DNA from: Candidatus Kapaibacterium sp.
GTDB lineage: Bacteria; Bacteroidota; Ignavibacteria; Kapaibacteriales; UBA2268
Assembly (NCBI GenBank): GCA_026390695.1
Contig: JAPLFL010000123.1
Coordinates: forward strand, 62,001 to 126,000
DNA: 64,000 nt
Direction: 5' to 3'
Shown here: positions 57,206-64,000 of the stretch, piece by piece
Numbering within the stretch: position 1 is the stretch's first letter
Layout: the number at the start of each line of letters is the position of its first letter
Notes under the pieces: model-generated
The model's input: the letters and a program-made list of their open reading frames with translations, nothing else
What the model was told of the DNA's origin: nothing
Database searches by the model: none
Program-made: the position numbers and the translations under genes

Positions 57206-59146
57206 ATGTACTTGAAATTTTTACTAAATATGCTAATTTTTTTAATAATCAACTTTAGCTATTTAATGGCTTCTACTCCTATCTGCGGGCCGGAGACACA
57301 TAATCAGCAAGCCTTTGATATTCTGCATTATGATGTGGTACTTGATTTGACGCTTGCTCCAACTCCAGTAACCAAAGGAATTGCCACTATCTCGCTACGA
57401 TGGCTGAAGGATAGAACAAATGAAGATTTTTATTTTATGTTGAGATCTCTTATTATTGATAGTATTTTTTATAATGGGAAGTCTTCATTAGCAAATATTA
57501 ATGGCAACACGTCCGATTCAATTTATTATTACTCTGTCACGCCTCTGGGAGCAAAGCTTGATACTGATATTGTAAAAATATATTATTCCGGTACTATGAC
57601 TTCGGAACCTGGAACTCAGGCATGGGGCGGCGTTCTGAGCTATCCGACACAACAGATATTGTTTTCTAACGGTGTTGGTTTTCATAATAATTATGTGTCT
57701 GCAACTCAGCACTGGATGCCATGCTTTGACCATCCATCGGATAAAGCTACCTTTTCAGGACATTTCAAAGTAAAGAAAAATATGATTTGCGCTTCAGTAG
57801 GAATGCTTAAAATTGACAGTAGCAGCAGTGATTATAATATTTACAACTGGGAAGAGAAATTTCCATGCGCATCCTACCTGATGACATTCGGTGTGGCACC
57901 TTTCAAGGAACTCAGGTTTGACACAGACTCTCTGCCAGTGGTCGTTTATACATATAAAGATACTACACAAACAAGACACACCTTTAAATTGATCACAAAA
58001 GCAATTTCGATGCTTGAACGTTATTTTGGTAAATATCCATTTGACAAAGTTGGCTACTATACTGCTCCGGTCGGATCAATGGAGCATCAAACCATGATAA
58101 CTTTATCTGATGCACTGATTAGCCCGACTGATACTATCAATAAAAATGCTTACCATGAACTTTCACACATGTGGTTTGGTGATATGCTGACATGTGCTGA
58201 TTTCACTCACGCGTGGCTCAATGAAAGTTTTGCAACGTTTACTGAATCGCTGTGGCGTGGAGAACTTAATGGTTTTAATGATTATCTGAACAGTCAAAAA
58301 GAGAAGTTGTCCCGATATTTAAATTATTTGGTTCCTCAGGATGGCGTTATACCGCTTTATCATTTTCCAAGAGAAAAAACATCTAATTATCCAGAAACAA
58401 TTTATCAAAAAGGTGCACTCGTTCTTGGTATGCTCCGGTATATTGTGGGTGATTCCTTATATTTTTTATCAATGAAGAAATATCTTGAAAAATTTAAATA
58501 TGGAAATGTAACTTCCGAGGAACTGAAGAGCGTCTTAGAGCAATACTGCAAAACTGATCTTACAAGTTTTTTTAATCAATGGATTTATGGCGCCGGTTTT
58601 CCTATTCTTACTATTGAAGCTCATAAAATGCCAAACGCAAATGGAAAAGTTGATTGTGCAATTTATATAAACCAGACTCAGCCTGCCAATTACGGCATTT
58701 ATACTGAATTGCCGCTTGAATTCACATTTACAGATTCAGCATCGAATAAATTTAATAGAGTCTATTACCCGAAATCAGCTAATGATGTTGCTCAGTTCAA
58801 AGATTTGGATAATTTTGTTTCTTGTCAGGTAAATTCTGGACCTTCTGTAAGATCTTTGATTAAAATCACAAGTATTAAAACCGAAATATTTTCTTTTGAC
58901 CAAACTTTAAACACCGAAATATATCCTAATCCAGCAACTGATGAGATTTTTGTAGATTATCAAACTAACAATAATCAAAAGAATGAAATTAAAATATTTA
59001 ATCAATTAGGAGAATGTGTCTATAAACTTTTAACAGATGATAATTTTTTGAAAGTAGATGTTAGCAGATTGTCTGATGGAATTTATTTTCTGAATCATTC
59101 AACGGGTACGAATAATGCCAGAGTTAGATTTCTGATTGCGAGATAA
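57206..59146 (+). CDS. M1-family metallopeptidase with T9SS-like C-terminal sorting domain
   Basis: GSMEHQTMITL, HELSHMWFGDMLTCADFTHAWLNESFATF; C-terminal IYPNPATDEIFVDYQ...EIKIFNQLGECVYKL...LSDGIYFLNHSTG. Confidence 0.92.
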   Translation: MYLKFLLNMLIFLIINFSYLMASTPICGPETHNQQAFDILHYDVVLDLTLAPTPVTKGIATISLRWLKDRTNEDFYFMLRSLIIDSIFYNGKSSLANINGNTSDSIYYYSVTPLGAKLDTDIVKIYYSGTMTSEPGTQAWGGVLSYPTQQILFSNGVGFHNNYVSATQHWMPCFDHPSDKATFSGHFKVKKNMICASVGMLKIDSSSSDYNIYNWEEKFPCASYLMTFGVAPFKELRFDTDSLPVVVYTYKDTTQTRHTFKLITKAISMLERYFGKYPFDKVGYYTAPVGSMEHQTMITLSDALISPTDTINKNAYHELSHMWFGDMLTCADFTHAWLNESFATFTESLWRGELNGFNDYLNSQKEKLSRYLNYLVPQDGVIPLYHFPREKTSNYPETIYQKGALVLGMLRYIVGDSLYFLSMKKYLEKFKYGNVTSEELKSVLEQYCKTDLTSFFNQWIYGAGFPILTIEAHKMPNANGKVDCAIYINQTQPANYGIYTELPLEFTFTDSASNKFNRVYYPKSANDVAQFKDLDNFVSCQVNSGPSVRSLIKITSIKTEIFSFDQTLNTEIYPNPATDEIFVDYQTNNNQKNEIKIFNQLGECVYKLLTDDNFLKVDVSRLSDGIYFLNHSTGTNNARVRFLIAR

Positions 59147-59340
59147 GTGGCAATTATTTATTGATAAATCCCGATTATATAGAGTCTCATTAATATTCTT
59201 AAAAGTCAGACATGAATCTCTAACCCACGCTTAGTAGAACAATCATTCTTGTTTGTTTTTTTTTTGACTCAATGTAAAAACAATAATAAACCTTATAATC
59301 GTCTATATTTTAAATCGAATGTAAACTTTTAAGAATAGAT

Positions 59341-59961
59341 ATGGAAAAAGTTCAACTTATTGTATTAGGATTATCCGCCTCACCTGCAAGTAATAATGCT
59401 TATGCTCTGATTCTGAAAGAAGTGGAAGGAAACCGCCGTTTACCGATAATTATCGGTGCTTTCGAGGCTCAGGCAATAGCATTGGAAATGGAAGAAGTGA
59501 TGCCACCACGGCCAATGACTCACGATTTACTTAAAACTATGTTAGATCAGTTCAATGTTGGCTTAGGTGAAGTAGTAATTAATGATCTGCGCGATGGAAC
59601 ATTTTATGCAGAACTTGTTTTCGATAGTTATGACGACAGTATAGATTGTCGCCCAAGCGATGCTATAGCACTTGCTATGCGTTGTAATGCTCCTATCTAT
59701 GTGCATCGTGATATATTGGATGAAACCGGCGTATTACCTCAATTGGAGGATTTTGACGAAGCTTTCGGTGTTCCGGCAGGATCGTCAGGATCGGCGTCCA
59801 GCCCATATAAACAAAAAAAGAACACTTCCGAACAGGAAAAAACAGGCAAATCTAAGTTAGATCATCTGCAGCAGCTTTTAAGCAAAGCCATAAACGAAGA
59901 AAATTATGAACGTGCCGCTGATTTACGTGATGAAATAAACAGATTGTTATCGAATCAATAA
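59341..59961 (+). CDS. Bifunctional nuclease domain (DUF151) protein with C-terminal UVR motif
   Basis: LPIIIGAFEAQAIALEMEEVMPPRPMTHDLLKTML, SRPSDAIALA-like CRPSDAIALAMRCNAPIYV; YERAADLRDEINRL. Confidence 0.93.
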   Translation: MEKVQLIVLGLSASPASNNAYALILKEVEGNRRLPIIIGAFEAQAIALEMEEVMPPRPMTHDLLKTMLDQFNVGLGEVVINDLRDGTFYAELVFDSYDDSIDCRPSDAIALAMRCNAPIYVHRDILDETGVLPQLEDFDEAFGVPAGSSGSASSPYKQKKNTSEQEKTGKSKLDHLQQLLSKAINEENYERAADLRDEINRLLSNQ

Positions 59962-59997
59962 ATTTTAGGTTTTAAGGAAAGGATAATAATTGGCTAA

Positions 59998-60504
59998 TCA
60001 ATCATTATCCTTATCGTTTTTATTCTTCTCAGGATTACTTTGTGGGCTGCTATCTTGATTAAAGTTGGAGCGGATTTCCGTATGCCTTATCTCTCCCCCG
60101 CTTCTACCGGTTTGCTGAGCAAAAAACATAGAAGTAGCGCAAATTACCAAAATAACATAAGCAACAGTATTTGAGTATGATTTATTCTTTAAATTTGACC
60201 AGAAGCCAAGTATCGAAACTGCTCCTAAAACAATATTGAAAAACATTAATTTGTCAGCCCATTCGATATGCTTGTTAATACTATCGATTGTTATACCATT
60301 TATATTTTCAACAATATCTTCGGCAGCTTCACCAGATATAAAAGCTGGAAATGTTAAAATTGCAGATGCAATGAAAATCAGATATGAAGTTCGCTTAACG
60401 ATTTCGTTATTTAAAATAATTCCTCCAATAAGCACCAACATGCCAACAATCGGAAATATTATTGGTAAATGATTCAGCAAAAGATGAGCATGAACAGGAT
60501 TCAT
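59998..60504 (-). CDS. Small polytopic membrane protein (DUF2231-like)
   Basis: NPVHAHLLLNHLPIIFPIVGMLVLIGGIIL..., four TM-like segments. Confidence 0.5.
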   Translation of the reverse strand: MNPVHAHLLLNHLPIIFPIVGMLVLIGGIILNNEIVKRTSYLIFIASAILTFPAFISGEAAEDIVENINGITIDSINKHIEWADKLMFFNIVLGAVSILGFWSNLKNKSYSNTVAYVILVICATSMFFAQQTGRSGGEIRHTEIRSNFNQDSSPQSNPEKNKNDKDND

Positions 60505-60628
60505 AGAAATTCCTTTAAAAATAACTAAAATACTAAATTAAGTTCATAAAGTTTTAAAGTTGATGGTAATTCTATTATAAAAGTGTAACAATACCATTAA
60601 TCATTGATCATTATTAATTAACATTTAA

Positions 60629-63600
60629 CTACCTTCCACCCGAAATAGAAATTCGGATATCCACACCAAATTGAGTGGTCGAAAATCCGGGATTAGCAGC
60701 ACCCTCATTAATTGTGCCCTCATAGCGGAAAAACGCAGATGCAGTCAGTCTTTTATCAATTGAATAGCGCACTCTTGGTTCGACCATTATCTGAGTATTG
60801 CCGTTTACCGTTCTGCCGCCATTTGCTGGGCCCTTATAACTTGCAGAATCGGTAATATCATAATTTGTTTGCTTGTTCACCTTAACGGAAGATTGGAAAC
60901 TATATTCAAGATCATTTTTAAGTTTGATGCCAAGCAATGCAAACTCAAAGCCATGCATTATATAACTTGCCTGAGCGCTAAAATCATGAGTGTTGGTCTT
61001 GTTGATTGAGGTATTATTAGCAATTGTTATCCCATAACTTGAAGTTGTTGAGTATTTTATACTTGCAGTCAAAACACCCTTTAGCTTTTTCTCATCAAAA
61101 CCGAACACAAGACCAATCAACGGATTAAACCCAAACTGAAGCTGCTGGGTTTGAATAGTTCTTCCTTTGTCATTATCAAGCACATTTTCCTGATATTGCG
61201 ATGTATAAACATGTTCGAAAGAAATTTTCTTAGCAAATCCTTTAAAAATACTCCACTTTTCAAGACCTTCCCAATGAATTGCCCAATTAATAGATGGTAA
61301 AATCCTACCAAGTTCACCTTTAAATATGCTAAAAGTTTCCATGTCATTACGGAAAAATTTCGATAATGAATCACGTAAAGCCCTGTTCTTAGATAAAGTA
61401 TCCTTAAATTTATTAACAAAATTCGGATCCTTGGCGTATTGATTATAATGAGAAACAACGTTTTCAATATTATTACTGAATACGTTAATTCCAAACATAG
61501 ATGGGAATGAAATATAAGTACGATTAAGAGATTGAAGTTTAACAATATTAGAAAATGTTGGTCGGCCTAATGAATCAGTGGTTACGGTCTGATTTCTATT
61601 AAATCCTAATGAAGTTTTCCAAGTCATGTCTAATGTGGCACCTTCCCATAATGGCCGACTTGTTTTAATATCAAAAGTTAGCATCTGGTTAAAATTATCC
61701 TGAAGAACAGCATTTTTAGGACGCAATCCAGGGTAGGTTTCAAACTCAACAAATGGGAATTTACTCGTAGTCAGAGTACGAAATCCACCATGCGGATTTG
61801 AGACAAGACCCATTTGATATGCAAATGACGGGCCCAACACATTCTCACTTGGCCTAAATGCAAGACCACGTGTCCAGAAATTTCCCAGACCAGTATTTTC
61901 TCCACCGATGATACCAGGATTCATTGATGACGTTGTTTCATTAATCGTAAAATCTATTTTATCATAGTCAAGGAAAACCGTTTTGAAGAACCTGCCTATT
62001 AAATGAAATACATTGTAATTTGTATCAGATGGTACTTTTCCGGGGAAAGATCGTTGATCGGCAACCCCAAACCATTTATCAGCCAGTGATTTGAGCCTGA
62101 ACCCGTTCGTAAGCCTAATTGAATTTTGATAAGAAGCACTTTTTGCAATATCGTGATAATTTGTATCAGGTTGCATTGGATTATTCCAATTATAACTATT
62201 GCTGAAAATTCCGGCTATATCAAAATAATTCGATAATCCGCCAAAGTTAGGCAGTTTTGGTTTGAAATTGATGGATATTGTTTGATTATGAGTTGTATTA
62301 TCACCGAAATCAATTAATTTTCCGCTATTAAACAGCATAGCCTTTGCAATTTCAGCACCGGTTCGCTGAGTGCCGTCAAGATTAAATTCATGCCTGACAA
62401 GGGAAGAAGCAGTTGTTACCGAATAATCCACAAGAGGATTGATCAATCCACCTTCGGAAATTTTCCATGAAAACTGGGCCTTCCTCAGTGCAGAAAATTC
62501 TCTGATTATCGGACTTGGTATTGATAAATATCTTGATTGCTCCGTTGAGCGGCGACGCAAGAAGTTTAACTCACCCGTAAAATTTGATGGAAGTAAGTTT
62601 AACTTCCAACCACTATAAACTCCGATAACCGGTGTTTCGCTATTAATCCATTTTAGCGGATCAAGTTCAACTTTAGGTATTTGATTTGTATATTGAGCCG
62701 AGGCCCGCCATAACCAATTAAATCTTTCAGCAACAATAGGACTACGTTCAAATTCCTGCATATAAGAGTATGCAAATGTTGTTTTATTAAAAGTCTCATT
62801 AATCAAGAAAAAAGTAGTTGGAATTCCAAGTTTAATGCCGGTTAAAGCCCAGTTATCCTGCACTCTCAGTGTCTGAGAACTGTTCTTTAAAGCACTTGCG
62901 GCAGTAGCAGCAGAATCTACAGACTTCGTTGATCGCAATGTTCTTGAGTACATGGAATCTACTGCCATCTGTAAATTTACATCATCATTTGCAATAAACT
63001 GAGGAGTTTGCATAAATTCAACATGTGAATAAGTAACAGGAATTTTCATTTGAGTAAAACTTTTTGGAGCAAATTTCTCAAGATTACCATCCATTGTAAC
63101 TGACCAGTTAGTGCTGGTTGCCCTGTTACCAAAACGTTCTTCCAAATTATGAAAATTCGGTTGCGTATTTGAGATAACTCCATGAATATTTCCCAAATCG
63201 GCAAGTTTAAGATCAATATTTGCAATTCCAGCCCAATCTTTGGAATTTTCAGGACTCAGTAATCTCAACTCATCAATCCACATAGTTGTTGTCAGAGGTT
63301 GGTGGAAATTTTTAGGATTATAAATTCCGATACCAAAGAACTGAACTTTAGTAAGTGTAGGATTACCTCTCACAATTATTGAAGCATTTTCATCGATTAT
63401 CAGTTCAAATCTATTATCAGTAAAATTCCAGTCCCGTTTTTGTTTCAGTGAGGCTAAAGCAGACATATCAACTTCACAAGAAGTCCATCCCCTATTATTT
63501 ATATTATTTATCAATGGACAACGATATTCGTAATAATTACTTGAATCAATTCCGAATCTTACAAATGCATAAGCACGAGGAACCGGCCCTTGCAGTATTT

Positions 63601-64000
63601 CACCATGAATGAAGAATTTCAGCTTTTTATAATAAAAAATATCCATAGAAGGGCGATACATCCGAGTAGCCATACGTTCTTCACCTTCAGGTAAATTCCT
63701 TACAGAAACGGCTAATGATTGTTCGTTTAAATAAATCTGATCGTAAGATGTATTTGTAGGTTGCAAGGGCGGTTTGACCTGCGGCGGCATTTCATAGTTT
63801 TCCGGTGCTTTGGAATTTTCTTCGCGATTAACAAATGAAATTTGTAAAACACTATCATTATTTGGAACATCAGACTGGAAATTGCTTAATCTGCGCCACT
63901 GTGCGCCAACAAGTCGCCAGTCGGCTATTTGTGCCCGAATAAATCCACCTTTAAACCAAACTCTAACGTACTGGATATTGGAAAATTGAGGATTGCCAAC
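60629..64000 (-). CDS. sprA: T9SS/gliding-motility outer membrane protein SprA, C-terminal part; gene continues beyond window end
   Basis: Large beta-rich protein with SprA-type sequence (MWIDELRLLSPENSKDWAGIANIDLKLADLGNIHGVI; C-terminal GFSTTQFGVDIRISISGGR). Reading frame stays open upstream of the first Met (…FVNREENSKAPENYE) to the window edge. Confidence 0.85.
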   Translation of the reverse strand, partial: VGNPQFSNIQYVRVWFKGGFIRAQIADWRLVGAQWRRLSNFQSDVPNNDSVLQISFVNREENSKAPENYEMPPQVKPPLQPTNTSYDQIYLNEQSLAVSVRNLPEGEERMATRMYRPSMDIFYYKKLKFFIHGEILQGPVPRAYAFVRFGIDSSNYYEYRCPLINNINNRGWTSCEVDMSALASLKQKRDWNFTDNRFELIIDENASIIVRGNPTLTKVQFFGIGIYNPKNFHQPLTTTMWIDELRLLSPENSKDWAGIANIDLKLADLGNIHGVISNTQPNFHNLEERFGNRATSTNWSVTMDGNLEKFAPKSFTQMKIPVTYSHVEFMQTPQFIANDDVNLQMAVDSMYSRTLRSTKSVDSAATAASALKNSSQTLRVQDNWALTGIKLGIPTTFFLINETFNKTTFAYSYMQEFERSPIVAERFNWLWRASAQYTNQIPKVELDPLKWINSETPVIGVYSGWKLNLLPSNFTGELNFLRRRSTEQSRYLSIPSPIIREFSALRKAQFSWKISEGGLINPLVDYSVTTASSLVRHEFNLDGTQRTGAEIAKAMLFNSGKLIDFGDNTTHNQTISINFKPKLPNFGGLSNYFDIAGIFSNSYNWNNPMQPDTNYHDIAKSASYQNSIRLTNGFRLKSLADKWFGVADQRSFPGKVPSDTNYNVFHLIGRFFKTVFLDYDKIDFTINETTSSMNPGIIGGENTGLGNFWTRGLAFRPSENVLGPSFAYQMGLVSNPHGGFRTLTTSKFPFVEFETYPGLRPKNAVLQDNFNQMLTFDIKTSRPLWEGATLDMTWKTSLGFNRNQTVTTDSLGRPTFSNIVKLQSLNRTYISFPSMFGINVFSNNIENVVSHYNQYAKDPNFVNKFKDTLSKNRALRDSLSKFFRNDMETFSIFKGELGRILPSINWAIHWEGLEKWSIFKGFAKKISFEHVYTSQYQENVLDNDKGRTIQTQQLQFGFNPLIGLVFGFDEKKLKGVLTASIKYSTTSSYGITIANNTSINKTNTHDFSAQASYIMHGFEFALLGIKLKNDLEYSFQSSVKVNKQTNYDITDSASYKGPANGGRTVNGNTQIMVEPRVRYSIDKRLTASAFFRYEGTINEGAANPGFSTTQFGVDIRISISGGR

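Overview
AT-rich 64-kb chromosomal window. The gene content points to a bacterium of the Bacteroidota/FCB group, possibly Ignavibacteria/Kapabacteria-like (inference). Supporting genes are PorX (REC+PglZ), a C-terminal SprA fragment, proteins ending in T9SS-like sorting domains, an LpxC-FabZ fusion followed by LpxA, and MotA/MotB. Most of the window is ordinary housekeeping: MeaB C-terminus, AcpS, PanC, isocitrate/isopropylmalate DH, SucC, TldD/TldE, TopA, peroxiredoxin, EF-G-like, RecO, M1 peptidase and others. The strongest non-coding signal is a family of ~130-bp palindromic, non-coding, MITE-like elements with termini GAGACTGTGTGAAAAC...GTTTTCACACAGTCTC. They sit inside the palindromic core (TGC-NNNN-GCA) of other copies and three insertions are flanked by perfect 4-bp direct repeats (GAAT, CAGA, CAGT). 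One locus is nested two insertions deep. One copy shows compensatory stem changes, another pair flanks an EF-G-like gene in inverted orientation, and a short copy lies where a terminator is expected. Other points of interest are two putAbiC-like paralogues (one translationally coupled to a YgjP-like metallopeptidase), a degenerate HD-GYP response regulator near motAB, a Tat-signal TldD beside a signal-less TldE, an orphan UmuD-like protein, a topA-porX-rhodanese-sigma54-activator gene string, and two G-quadruplex-capable heptamer repeats. All family assignments come from reading the sequences; no database search was run. No tRNA, rRNA or CRISPR array was recognised.
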